A stretch of 13,452 bases of DNA from Stenotrophomonas sp. (GCA_003525885.1 DQIG01000132.1:1-13452), one strand, 5' to 3'. Counted from the first letter of the stretch, positions 6,989 through 13,452 are shown. The notes: generated by a model from the letters alone, not told the origin. Translations and numbers: made by a program.

Positions 6989-7999
6989 ATGGCGCCGATC
7001 TGGACGCTCCAGCTTCTGACCGGGGCGAAGAGCTTTCTCGACAATCCCCTGATCGGTTCGTCCCGCCTCAACGCCCGCGGGTTGCACATCGGCCGGGTCA
7101 GGCTGGCGGCGGGCATGGCGTCATGGCGCCGCCGACGGCTGGCGGCAAAAGTCCGTGCCGACTGGCGCGAGGCGTTCGACCGCGACGGCTTCGTCGTCAT
7201 CCCCGAAATCGTCCCGCCCGAGGCGTTCCCGGCGCTGCGCGAGGCCATGCTGTCCTACCGGGCTCCGGCGCGCGAGATGCGGCAGGGCGATGCGATCACT
7301 CGCCGCATGGCGATCGATCCGGCGATGCTGACGGCGATTCCCGCCCTGCGCGCATTGCTGGAGCGCGAGGACATCCAGGCACTGTTCCACTACGTCGCCA
7401 GCTTCCGCACGACCCCGCTGCACTATATCCAGACCATCGTCAGCCATTTCGAAGGCAATGAGCCGGACCCGCAGGAAACCCTCCACGCAGACAGCTTCCA
7501 TTCCTCGCTCAAGGCCTGGCTTTTCTTGAATCCGGTTGCCGAGGACGAAGGGCCGTTCACTTATGTGCGCGGATCGCACCGCTTCACGCCCGAACGCCTG
7601 GCGTGGGAACGCAATCGCTCGCTGGCCGACCCGCGCGCGATCGACCGCCTTTCCGCACGCGGATCGCCGCGTGTCTCGGCGGAAGAATTATCGGCCATGG
7701 GGCTCGGCCCCGCCGAAGCGCTGGCCACGCCGCAGAACACGCTGGTGGTGGCGGATACGCTGGGATTCCACGCCAGAGGCCTGTCGGTGCGGCCAGGAGA
7801 GCGGGTGGAGATCTGGTCCTATGCCCGCCGCAATCCGTACCTGCCGTGGCTGGGCGGAGACCTGCTCAGCCTGCCGGGCATCGCCGAGCGCCGGGTGAAC
7901 TGGCTCTGGGCGCTGCGCGACCGGTTTGAACGGCGCATCGGCCAGCCCTGGCGGCAGGTCGGGGAACGGACGCCAACGGATGATGGGGCTGCATCCTAG
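6989..7999 (+). CDS. Phytanoyl-CoA dioxygenase (PhyH)-family Fe(II)/2-oxoglutarate oxygenase
   Basis: Non-haem iron oxygenase of the PhyH family; the substrate is unknown. I prefer ATG at 6989 (336 residues, MAPIWTLQLLTGAKSFLDNP) over the open-frame start at 6893, because the extra 32 residues overlap the kdsA terminator and look non-coding. The iron facial triad is visible: His166 and Asp168 in HADSFH, and distal His261 in GFHARG, followed by an Arg (272) in RPGERVEIW that fits 2-oxoglutarate binding. The N-terminal 55 residues are basic with an amphipathic stretch, which may associate with membrane. Family members hydroxylate acyl-CoAs, amino acids, sugars and natural products, so no substrate can be assigned. 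It begins 112 bases after kdsA, beyond the terminator, so joint transcription is not implied. Confidence 0.8.
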   Translation: MAPIWTLQLLTGAKSFLDNPLIGSSRLNARGLHIGRVRLAAGMASWRRRRLAAKVRADWREAFDRDGFVVIPEIVPPEAFPALREAMLSYRAPAREMRQGDAITRRMAIDPAMLTAIPALRALLEREDIQALFHYVASFRTTPLHYIQTIVSHFEGNEPDPQETLHADSFHSSLKAWLFLNPVAEDEGPFTYVRGSHRFTPERLAWERNRSLADPRAIDRLSARGSPRVSAEELSAMGLGPAEALATPQNTLVVADTLGFHARGLSVRPGERVEIWSYARRNPYLPWLGGDLLSLPGIAERRVNWLWALRDRFERRIGQPWRQVGERTPTDDGAAS

Positions 8000-8011
8000 A
8001 GACCGTTTGAA

Positions 8012-8031
8012 AGTTCGCGGAACAGCGAATT
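8012..8031 (+). terminator. Weak stem-loop after the PhyH-family gene
   Basis: AGTTCGC and GCGAATT pair over 7 bp with one G-T wobble around a 6-base loop, 12 bases after the stop. Only three Ts follow, so terminator activity is uncertain. Confidence 0.3.
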
Positions 8032-8047
8032 TCGCGGCACCGGCCTT

Positions 8048-8100
8048 CTCCCCCATCCGACCACCCATAGGGTACTTTCGTCGGGTGGTCGGGTGGGGAG
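8048..8100. terminator. Long hairpin between convergent genes
   Basis: Left arm 8048-8066 and right arm 8083-8100 share a perfect 10-bp core (CCGACCACCC / GGGTGGTCGG), extended by a wobble and a further C-rich/G-rich stretch with a one-base bulge, around a 16-base loop. It lies between the ends of the PhyH-family gene and the DUF1244 gene, where a bidirectional terminator is expected, though no T-run follows. It could instead be a copy of an interspersed repeat. Confidence 0.4.
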
Positions 8101-8129
8101 AGGGCGGTGTCGCTTCAGTGGGCCCAATG

Positions 8130-8441
8130 TCAGTGCCCGCCGCCGTTCTTCTTCAGGCTCTCTTCCATGCGGGCCAGCTGTTCAGGCGTCGCCTCGCTCT
8201 GGAACTTCGCTTTCCACTCGCCGAACGGCATGCCGTGGATCACTTCGCGCGCGGCGGCCTTGTCGCCTTCGAAACCGGCGTCGCGGATCCAGTCCGCCAG
8301 GCAATTGCGGCAAAATCCGGCCAGCCCCATAAGTTCGATGTTCTCGGCGTCATGGCGCACCTGCAAGTGCTTGACGAGGCGCCGGAATGCGGCTGCCGCC
8401 ACGGCGTCATCAAGAGTGTCTATAGAGTTGTTTTCGTGCAT
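8130..8441 (-). CDS. DUF1244 family protein
   Basis: Small conserved protein of unknown function (DUF1244, typified by structurally solved Sinorhizobium SMc04107). From ATG at 8441 it has 103 residues. It carries the family signature GFCRNCLADWI, with two Cys in a CxxC arrangement, and the downstream HGMPFGEWKAKFQ motif. The paired Cys could bind metal or act in redox, but I know of no proven function. The longer open frame to 8537 would extend through the pyk upstream region and has no family similarity. It is divergent from pyruvate kinase, a neighbourhood I recall as common in Alphaproteobacteria, and convergent with the PhyH-family gene. The C-terminus ends in a short Gly-rich tail and His. 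Confidence 0.88.
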   Translation of the reverse strand: MHENNSIDTLDDAVAAAAFRRLVKHLQVRHDAENIELMGLAGFCRNCLADWIRDAGFEGDKAAAREVIHGMPFGEWKAKFQSEATPEQLARMEESLKKNGGGH

Positions 8442-8463
8442 GGCGCGTCGCTTGGTCCTTGGT

Positions 8464-8474
8464 TTGTCAGACAA
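8464..8474. promoter_or_regulatory. Perfect palindrome in the DUF1244/pyk divergent promoter region
   Basis: TTGTC-A-GACAA is a perfect 5+1+5 palindrome, 23 bases upstream of the DUF1244 ATG and 44 bases upstream of the pyk start. It could be an operator, but an 11-base palindrome may occur by chance. Confidence 0.2.
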
Positions 8475-8500
8475 GCTTTGCCATAGATCGCCCCGATACA

Positions 8501-8508
8501 GGAAGAGG
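8501..8508 (+). promoter_or_regulatory. Ribosome binding site of pyk
   Basis: GGAAGAGG sits ten bases before a TTG codon at 8519 and is the only good Shine-Dalgarno match in this part of the frame. It supports the TTG start. Confidence 0.55.
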
Positions 8509-8518
8509 CACACTGACC

Positions 8519-9994
8519 TTGGCAACCACACCCCCATTCCGTCGCTCGCCCCATCACCGCGGCATTAAGCGCCAGCGCAAGGTCAAGATCCTTGCCACGC
8601 TCGGCCCGGCGAGCCGTGACAAGGAAACCATCGAGAAGCTGCTGAAAGCCGGCGCCGATGCGTTCCGCGTCAACATGAGCCACGGCGATCACGACACGCA
8701 CCGCGAAACCATCGCCAATATCCGCGCGGTGGAAAAGGATGCGATGCGCCCCATCGCCGTGCTCTGCGACCTTCAGGGCCCGAAGCTGCGCGTCGGCACG
8801 TTTGCCGAGGGCAAGGCCTTCATCCGCCACGGCGCCCACTTCACGCTGGACCGCGACCCCACCCCGGGTGACGACAACCGCGTCTGCCTGCCGCATCCCG
8901 AGCTGTTCGGCATTCTTGAAAAAGGCCAGCGCCTGCTGATCGACGACGGCAAGCTGCGCCTCGTCGTCATCCGCGCCGAAACCGACAGCATCCTGTGCTC
9001 GGCCGAAGTGGGCGGGGCGATTTCCGACCGCAAGGGCGTGAACGTACCCGACGCCATCGTTCCCGTGCCCGCGCTGACCGACAAGGACCGCCGCGATCTG
9101 GCCTTCGCGGTGGATCAGGGTGCGGACTGGATCGGCCTGTCCTTCGTCCAGCGTCCCGAGGACGTGGCCGAAGCGCGCCGCCTGATCGGCGGCGCCTGCG
9201 CGCTGATGTCGAAGATCGAGAAGCCGGCCGCCGTGCAGTCGATCGACGGGATCATCGAACTGTCGGACGGCATCATGGTCGCCCGCGGTGACCTTGGCGT
9301 GGAACTGCTGCCCGAACAGGTGCCGCCGATCCAGAAGCACATCATCGCCAAGACCCGCGCCAGCGGCAAGCCGGTTGTGGTGGCCACGCAGATGCTGGAA
9401 TCGATGATCACCAGCCCCTCGCCGACCCGCGCCGAAGTCTCCGACGTTGCCAACGCGGTCTACGACGGTGCCGACGCGGTGATGCTCTCGGCCGAAACCG
9501 CCGCCGGTCAGTGGCCGGTGGAAGCGGTGACGATCATGGACCGCATCGCCGTCTCGGTCGAACACGATTCGACCTACCGCGAGCGTATCCACCTCACCCA
9601 GACCCCGCCCGATCCCACCACCGCAGACGCGCTCTCGGCCTCCTGCGCGACGATTGCCGATACCCTGCCGATCGAAGGCATCATCGTCTTCACCGGCTCG
9701 GGCGGTTCGGCCCGCCGCGTCGCGCGTGAGCGTCCCGCCGCGCCGATGCTGGTGCTGACCCCGACGCTGGCCACCGCCCGCCGCCTCGCCCTGCTGTGGG
9801 GCGCGCATACGGTGACCACCAAGGACATCGGCAGCTTCGAGGAGATGATCGCCAAGGGCAAGCGCATGGCGCTGCGCCACGGTTTCGGCGCCGCCGGAAC
9901 CCGCCTCGTGGCCCTTGCCGGCGTGCCGTTCGGCGTGCCGGGTTCGACCAACCTGCTCCACGTCGTGACGCTCACCGGCAACGAACTGGACTGA
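8519..9994 (+). CDS. pyk: Pyruvate kinase
   Basis: Transfers phosphate from phosphoenolpyruvate to ADP in the last step of glycolysis/Entner-Doudoroff metabolism. From TTG 8519 it has 491 residues; an in-frame TTG at 8459 would add 20 residues unlike the family. The A domain begins RKVKILATLGPASRD, followed by FRVNMSHG (substrate/K+ region), LQGPKLRVG and then the B domain. The pyruvate kinase signature is present as MSKIEKPAAVQSIDGI (catalytic Lys), with ARGDLGVEL and ATQMLESM after it. The C-terminal regulatory domain includes FTGSGGSARRVARERP. All catalytic motifs are intact. No canonical start codon (ATG) is available near the N-terminus, so a TTG start is likely but unproven. It is divergent from DUF1244, and lysE follows after seven bases, probably in one transcript. 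Confidence 0.95.
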   Translation: MATTPPFRRSPHHRGIKRQRKVKILATLGPASRDKETIEKLLKAGADAFRVNMSHGDHDTHRETIANIRAVEKDAMRPIAVLCDLQGPKLRVGTFAEGKAFIRHGAHFTLDRDPTPGDDNRVCLPHPELFGILEKGQRLLIDDGKLRLVVIRAETDSILCSAEVGGAISDRKGVNVPDAIVPVPALTDKDRRDLAFAVDQGADWIGLSFVQRPEDVAEARRLIGGACALMSKIEKPAAVQSIDGIIELSDGIMVARGDLGVELLPEQVPPIQKHIIAKTRASGKPVVVATQMLESMITSPSPTRAEVSDVANAVYDGADAVMLSAETAAGQWPVEAVTIMDRIAVSVEHDSTYRERIHLTQTPPDPTTADALSASCATIADTLPIEGIIVFTGSGGSARRVARERPAAPMLVLTPTLATARRLALLWGAHTVTTKDIGSFEEMIAKGKRMALRHGFGAAGTRLVALAGVPFGVPGSTNLLHVVTLTGNELD

Positions 9995-10001
9995 CGAACC
10001 G

Positions 10002-10631
10002 ATGGCGCTTCACACCCTCTGGATCTACGCCGTCGCGGTCTTCCTTTTGAGCGCGACGCCGGGCCCCAACATGCTCCACGTGCTGTCACGCAGCGTGGAA
10101 CTGGGCGTGAAGCGCACTCTGGCCACCATGGCGGGCTGCCTCTTGGGTCTCGTCACCCTGCTGGCCGCCTCCGCCGTGGGCCTCGGCGCGCTGCTGCATG
10201 CCCTGCCGGGCACTTTCACCGCGCTGCGCATCGCCGGTGCCGGTTATCTGCTGTTCCTTGCCGTGAAAGCATGGCGTGCGCCGGTTTCCGAAGACGATGA
10301 CGTTGCCCAGACGGTGCGGCCCGAGGTTTCCTGGCTGGCGCTGCTGCGCGGCGGTTATGCGATCTCGATCAGCAATCCCAAGGCCATCGTCTTCGCGGCG
10401 GCCTTCCTGCCGCAGTTCATCGACCCGGCCCGCCCGCAGGCGCCGCAGTTCGCCATTCTGGTGGCGGTCTTCGCGGTGATCGAGGGGTTCTGGTACTCGG
10501 TCTACGCGTTCAGTGGCCGTGCGCTCTCGCGCCATCTTGGCAAAGCCGGGGTGAAGCGGGTGTTCAACCGGCTGACCGGCGGGCTCTTCGCCGGGTTCGG
10601 CCTGTCGCTGCTGGCGTTCCGCGCGACTTGA
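10002..10631 (+). CDS. LysE/RhtB-family amino-acid exporter
   Basis: Inner-membrane translocator of the LysE superfamily, whose members export amino acids (lysine, threonine, homoserine and others) or related metabolites; the substrate cannot be assigned here. The 209 residues have the usual length and about six hydrophobic segments. The N-terminal family motif is clear (FLLSATPGPNMLHVLSRSVELG), as is the mid-protein GYAISISNPKAIVFAAAFLPQF motif. The ATG lies seven bases after the pyk stop with little sign of a ribosome site, so it is probably translated from the pyk message. Linkage to pyk may only reflect shared expression. It converges on yggS, with a palindromic repeat in between. Confidence 0.92.
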   Translation: MALHTLWIYAVAVFLLSATPGPNMLHVLSRSVELGVKRTLATMAGCLLGLVTLLAASAVGLGALLHALPGTFTALRIAGAGYLLFLAVKAWRAPVSEDDDVAQTVRPEVSWLALLRGGYAISISNPKAIVFAAAFLPQFIDPARPQAPQFAILVAVFAVIEGFWYSVYAFSGRALSRHLGKAGVKRVFNRLTGGLFAGFGLSLLAFRAT

Positions 10632-10644
10632 CGGGCCTATAGCT

Positions 10645-10774
10645 CCTCCCCTGCAAGGGGAGGGGGACCGCCCGAAGGGTGGTGGAGGGGTGTCAGCCTC
10701 TCGGTAGCGCACTACAGCGCCGGTTACACCCCTCCGTCAGCGCTTCGCGCTGCCACCTCCCCTTACAGGGGAGG
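10645..10774. repeat. Double-armed palindromic intergenic repeat
   Basis: Two 49-base arms (10645-10693 and 10726-10774) are inverted copies around a 32-base spacer. Each arm has a terminal hairpin (CCTCCCC, 5-base loop, GGGGAGG), an inner hairpin with a GAA loop (TTC as read on the plus strand in the right arm), and a GGAGGGGTGT end. The terminal and end segments are almost identical between arms, while the inner hairpin has different sequence but the same shape: ACCGCCC-GAA-GGGTGGT in the left arm and, on the opposite strand, CAGCGC-GAA-GCGCTG in the right. I recall elements of this CTCCCC...GGGGAG type as frequent between genes in Sphingomonadales. It fills the gap between convergent lysE and yggS and may also stop transcription from both sides. 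Confidence 0.85.
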
Positions 10775-10785
10775 ATTGTTGAAGG

Positions 10786-11448
10786 TTATCCCCGCGCCCC
10801 GAATAGCGCACTACCCACACGCACATGCGTCGCGCCGAGCATGATCGCCGTCTCGAAGTCCTCGCTCATACCCATCGACAGGCCCGACACACCATTGTCC
10901 TGAGCAATCTTGGCGAGCAGCGCAAAGAACGGCGCCGCCTCGATCCCCGCTGGCGGCACGCACATCAGGCCCGCAAGCGGAATATTCGCCGCACGTACCT
11001 CGGCCAGCAGGGCAGGCACTTCGGCGATCGGGCAACCGCCCTTCTGCTCTTCCGCGCCGATGTTCACCTGCACGAAGCACGGCACCCGGCGGCCCAGCTT
11101 GTCCATCGCCTTGGCCAGCGCCGCGACCAGCGAAGGCCGGTCGAGCGAGTGAATGCAGTCGAACAGCGCGACGGCTTCCTCAGCCTTGTTGGACTGAAGC
11201 TGGCCGACCAGGTGCACCGCCACATCGGGATAAGCCTCACGCAAGGCGGGCCACTTGGCCTCGGCTTCCTGCACGCGGTTTTCGCCGAACACGCGCTGGC
11301 CCTCGGCCAGAAGCGGCAGTATCGCTTCGGCGGGATGGGTCTTGGAGATGGCGACAAGTTCGATGGCCTCGGGCTCGCGGCCGGCAATGCTGGCGGCGTG
11401 GGCGATCTGGGCGCGAACGGCCTGAAGAGGAGAAGCTGGCTGATCCAT
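10786..11448 (-). CDS. yggS: YggS-family pyridoxal-5'-phosphate homeostasis protein
   Basis: Cytoplasmic PLP-binding protein (PLPBP/YggS family) that buffers vitamin B6 and affects amino- and keto-acid pools; it has no known catalytic activity. The 220 residues form the single-domain alanine-racemase-like barrel. Lys36 in LVAISKTHP is the Schiff-base lysine; FGENRVQEAEAKW, HLVGQLQSNKA, FVQVNIGAEEQKGG and GLSMGMSEDFETAI are all family hallmarks, the last with the phosphate-binding Ser/Met stretch. The C-terminus VRVGSALFGARG is complete. The ATG (11448) overlaps the opposite-strand ATG of the ThiE-like gene within a CCATGG palindrome, so at least one of these starts or both promoters are unusually placed. 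The stop is 12 bases from the repeat element. Confidence 0.95.
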   Translation of the reverse strand: MDQPASPLQAVRAQIAHAASIAGREPEAIELVAISKTHPAEAILPLLAEGQRVFGENRVQEAEAKWPALREAYPDVAVHLVGQLQSNKAEEAVALFDCIHSLDRPSLVAALAKAMDKLGRRVPCFVQVNIGAEEQKGGCPIAEVPALLAEVRAANIPLAGLMCVPPAGIEAAPFFALLAKIAQDNGVSGLSMGMSEDFETAIMLGATHVRVGSALFGARG

Positions 11449-12007
11449 GGCGCGCTGCTATAGCGTCCCCGTGCCGAACCGCCAGCCACCTCTTCCTGAC
11501 ATCTGGCTCGTGAGCGACGCGCGTAACGACGCGGCGCTCGAAAAAGCGCTATCCCGACTGCCGCGTGGATCGGGATGGGTATTCCGCCACTACCACCTGC
11601 CACCCGCCGAGCGGCGCGCGCGTTTCGCGGTTTTGAAACGTGTGGCCCATCGTTTCGGCCACGCCATCGTGCTTTCCGGCAAGGCAAGCGAGGCCCGGCG
11701 TTGGGGCGCCGACGGGGCTTATGGCGCAGCGGAAAAACTCACCCGAGGCCCCGCGATCCTGCGCCTCGTCACCGTCCACTCCCTGCGCGAACTCGCAAAA
11801 GCTCACCGCGCCCGCGCCGACATGGTGTTGCTTTCGCCGGTCTTCGCCACCCGCTCGCACCCCGGCGCGGCCACACTCGGCCCGACGCGGTTTCGGCTAC
11901 TGGCGGCGCGTTCAAAGGTGCCGGTGATCGCACTTGGCGGCATGACGCCACATCGCGCCCGCACGTTAGGCAAGGTCAAATGGGCGGCGATTCAGGCGTT
12001 TAGCTGA
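11447..12007 (+). CDS. ThiE/TenI-like TIM-barrel protein of uncertain activity
   Basis: Related to thiamine-phosphate synthase (ThiE) and the aminotransferred-thiazole tautomerase TenI. It has IWLVSD near the start, a helix with TVHSLRELAKA, ADMVLLSPVFAT and a C-terminal VIALGGMTP phosphate-binding loop. Where true ThiE has QLREK (pyrophosphate-binding Arg and Lys), this protein reads VFRHYHLP, and I do not see the usual Asn-Asp metal/pyrophosphate pair. It may therefore not make thiamine phosphate. The 186 residues assume ATG 11447, which has GAGGAGAAG about 12 bases upstream, inside yggS; GTG at 11471 is an alternative without a ribosome site. It is divergent from yggS and precedes ftsK by 86 bases, an arrangement I recall from sphingomonads. 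Confidence 0.75.
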   Translation: MARCYSVPVPNRQPPLPDIWLVSDARNDAALEKALSRLPRGSGWVFRHYHLPPAERRARFAVLKRVAHRFGHAIVLSGKASEARRWGADGAYGAAEKLTRGPAILRLVTVHSLRELAKAHRARADMVLLSPVFATRSHPGAATLGPTRFRLLAARSKVPVIALGGMTPHRARTLGKVKWAAIQAFS

Positions 12008-12080
12008 CCTCCCACAACCTTGTTCCCGATCTATTCTTGACGGCGAGTCCCCCGCCGACGCATTATAACGGGCCGAAATC

Positions 12081-12086
12081 AAGGGA
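12081..12086 (+). promoter_or_regulatory. Ribosome binding site of ftsK
   Basis: AAGGGA lies seven bases before the ATG at 12094 and fixes the ftsK start. Confidence 0.65.
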
Positions 12087-12093
12087 ATTTCCA

Positions 12094-13452
12094 ATGGCGA
12101 CACGGCCCCTCGCACCCGGACGGCGAATCGCCAAGCCGGACTGGCGCGCAGTGCTCAAGCGGTCCTTGCGCCGCGCGGGCGAACTGGGCGGCGCCCTGCT
12201 GCTCTTCGCGGCGATGGCCTTCCTCACGCTTGCACTGCTGAGCTACCACCAGACCGATCCTTCCGCCTCCACCGCCGCCGGTGGCCCTGCGGAGAACTGG
12301 ATGGGCCCGGTGGGCGCCTGGGTGGCGGAGCGTGTGCTGCTGCTGTTCGGCCCGGTTTCGGCGCTGTTCGTGCCGCTGCTCTACGTCTTCGCCCGCAAGC
12401 TCTGGCTGCTGGTGGAGGAAGAGGACAGCGATATCGAGCATTCGAACCAGCGCTGGTGGCGCCCGGTCTTCGTGCTGGCGCTGGCCATGGTGCTGATCGC
12501 TACCGTGCTGAGCCTCGCCTTCCCGCAAGCTGGTGCGACCAGCACCTTGATGGGCCTGACCTATGTCCAGCCCGGCGGCACCCTGCCCGCCTCGATGGGC
12601 GGCATTTCCGGCCTGCTCGGCGCCTGGGTGATCGAGACGCTGACCGGCTTCCTGCCCGGTGTCTTCGCCACATGGGCCGCTTTCGTCATCGCCGTGGTCT
12701 GCCTTGGCGGCGGACTGCTGCTGGCGGGCAGCGTCTTCGCCTGGGACTGGGGCCGCCTGCTGACCCTGCCCGGCCGCATCGGCCGCCTGCCCGCGCGGGA
12801 AGAGGTGTCGCCCCGCAGCGCCGGGAAGGAAAAGACCCGCGAAAAGGCCCCGAAAGCCCAGTCCGCACCGTTCATGGACGACGATTTCGGCGATGAACCG
12901 GCGGCAGCGGCCATCCGCGAACCCGCCGCCAAGCCGCGCAAGGCGCCCGAGATCAGCGATCCCAAGGCCGCCGCCACCCCCGCGCAGCTCAACATCGGCA
13001 ATCGCCAGAAGGACATGTTCGACAAGTTCGCGCTGCCCGGCCTCGATCTGCTGAAAGATCCGCTGCCGAATTCGCAGCCGAAGATCGACAAGCTCAGCCT
13101 GGAGCGAAACGCGCGCCTGCTGGAAACCGTGCTGGACGACTTCAACGTGAAGGGCGAAATCACCGCCGTGCGCACCGGCCCGGTCGTCACCATGTACGAA
13201 CTGGAACCGGCCCCGGGCATCAAGTCCAGCCGCGTGATCGGCCTGGCCGACGATATCGCCCGCAACATGAGCGCGATCTCGGCCCGCGTCTCCTCGATCC
13301 CGGGCCGCACCGTCATGGGCATCGAACTGCCGAACGCGGATCGCCAGATGGTCTCGTTCAAGGAGATGGTCGCCTCCGAAGCCTTCGCCGAGCACAAGGG
13401 CATGCTGCCGATCATCCTCGGCAAGGACATCGCCGGCGAGCCGGTGGTGGCG
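12094..13452 (+). CDS. ftsK: DNA translocase FtsK, N-terminal part (3' end cut by window edge)
   Basis: Divisome protein that anchors at the septum and pumps DNA to resolve chromosome dimers at dif with XerCD. I translated 453 codons from ATG 12094, open to the right edge. The N-terminal domain has four membrane segments (about residues 29-50, 74-100, 125-145 and 185-217), with the GLTYVQPGG...MGGISGLLG loop between the third and fourth. A charged Ala/Pro/Lys linker follows (about 225-300), shorter than in E. coli. The start of the cytoplasmic motor is visible: QKDMFDKFALPGLDLL, VLDDFNVKGEI, GPVVTMYELEPAPGIK and the alpha-domain stretch IPGRTVMGIELPN. The window stops inside or just before GKDIAGEPVV, so the Walker A site and gamma domain lie outside. 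The sequence is alphaproteobacterial in style. Confidence 0.95.
   Translation, partial: MATRPLAPGRRIAKPDWRAVLKRSLRRAGELGGALLLFAAMAFLTLALLSYHQTDPSASTAAGGPAENWMGPVGAWVAERVLLLFGPVSALFVPLLYVFARKLWLLVEEEDSDIEHSNQRWWRPVFVLALAMVLIATVLSLAFPQAGATSTLMGLTYVQPGGTLPASMGGISGLLGAWVIETLTGFLPGVFATWAAFVIAVVCLGGGLLLAGSVFAWDWGRLLTLPGRIGRLPAREEVSPRSAGKEKTREKAPKAQSAPFMDDDFGDEPAAAAIREPAAKPRKAPEISDPKAAATPAQLNIGNRQKDMFDKFALPGLDLLKDPLPNSQPKIDKLSLERNARLLETVLDDFNVKGEITAVRTGPVVTMYELEPAPGIKSSRVIGLADDIARNMSAISARVSSIPGRTVMGIELPNADRQMVSFKEMVASEAFAEHKGMLPIILGKDIAGEPVVA

Noticed and set aside
6172..7248. A 358-codon minus-strand frame spanning the kdsA-PhyH gap
   Set aside because: It runs antisense through most of kdsA, across its terminator and into the next gene; no domain is visible and both plus-strand genes are well supported.
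8420..9961. A 513-codon open frame on the minus strand
   Set aside because: It is the antisense shadow of pyruvate kinase; His/Arg/Gly/Asp-rich with no recognisable domain, while the plus frame has every pyk motif.
12037..12069. TTGACG...TATAAC as an ftsK promoter
   Set aside because: Both boxes look good but the spacer is 21 bases, too long for a standard sigma-70 promoter; a small CGGCG/CGCCG hairpin (12041-12057) occupies the spacer.
12079..13395. A 438-codon open frame on the minus strand
   Set aside because: It is antisense to ftsK, which has clear membrane segments and motor motifs in the plus frame.
1..13452. CRISPR array, tRNA or rRNA gene, transposase, phage or toxin-antitoxin gene
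   Set aside because: I looked for regularly spaced repeats, cloverleaf-like segments and mobile-element proteins and saw none; the only repeat is the two-armed palindrome at 10645-10774.

Overview
The window reads as two blocks of high-GC proteobacterial DNA with different taxonomic signatures. They meet in a roughly 170-base, lower-GC stretch at about 5839-6045. All lineage statements come from remembered gene orders and protein styles, not from a search.

Left block (1 to about 5838, all minus strand). In transcription order it is kdsD, kdsC, lptC, lptA, lptB, rpoN, hpf, ptsN, with ptsN cut by the left edge. This is the classic gammaproteobacterial Kdo/LPS-export/sigma-54/nitrogen-PTS cluster, and the proteins look like Xanthomonadaceae (Stenotrophomonas/Xanthomonas type). 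The genes are tightly packed: kdsC/lptC overlap as ATGA and lptA/lptB as TAATG. KdsD and KdsC make Kdo precursors, LptC, LptA and LptB belong to the LPS export machine, RpoN is sigma-54, and HPF and PtsN are the stress and nitrogen-PTS genes that usually follow rpoN.

Right block (6046-13452). It holds kdsA (metal-dependent class, strong terminator after it), a PhyH-type Fe(II)/2-oxoglutarate oxygenase, a DUF1244 gene divergent from pyruvate kinase, a LysE/RhtB exporter, yggS, a ThiE/TenI-like protein divergent from yggS, and the N-terminal third or more of ftsK, cut by the right edge. The DUF1244-pyk and yggS-ThiE-like-ftsK neighbourhoods, together with a CCTCCCC...GGGGAGG intergenic palindrome, point to Alphaproteobacteria, most likely Sphingomonadales (Novosphingobium-like).

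The central question is whether the kdsD/kdsA junction is real (transfer or rearrangement) or an assembly/binning chimera. The fact that Kdo genes lie on both sides gives a real divergent Kdo locus some appeal, but the two flanks look like core chromosome of different classes, so a chimera must be excluded first. Other items worth attention are a 130-base double-armed repeat whose arms differ in sequence yet keep the same hairpins, a four-run G-quadruplex motif in the lptC-lptA gap, a ThiE-like protein without the usual ThiE phosphate-binding motif, and a kdsA gene with uneven base composition. I see no CRISPR array, tRNA, rRNA, transposase or phage gene, and no convincing new multi-gene defence or biosynthetic system.
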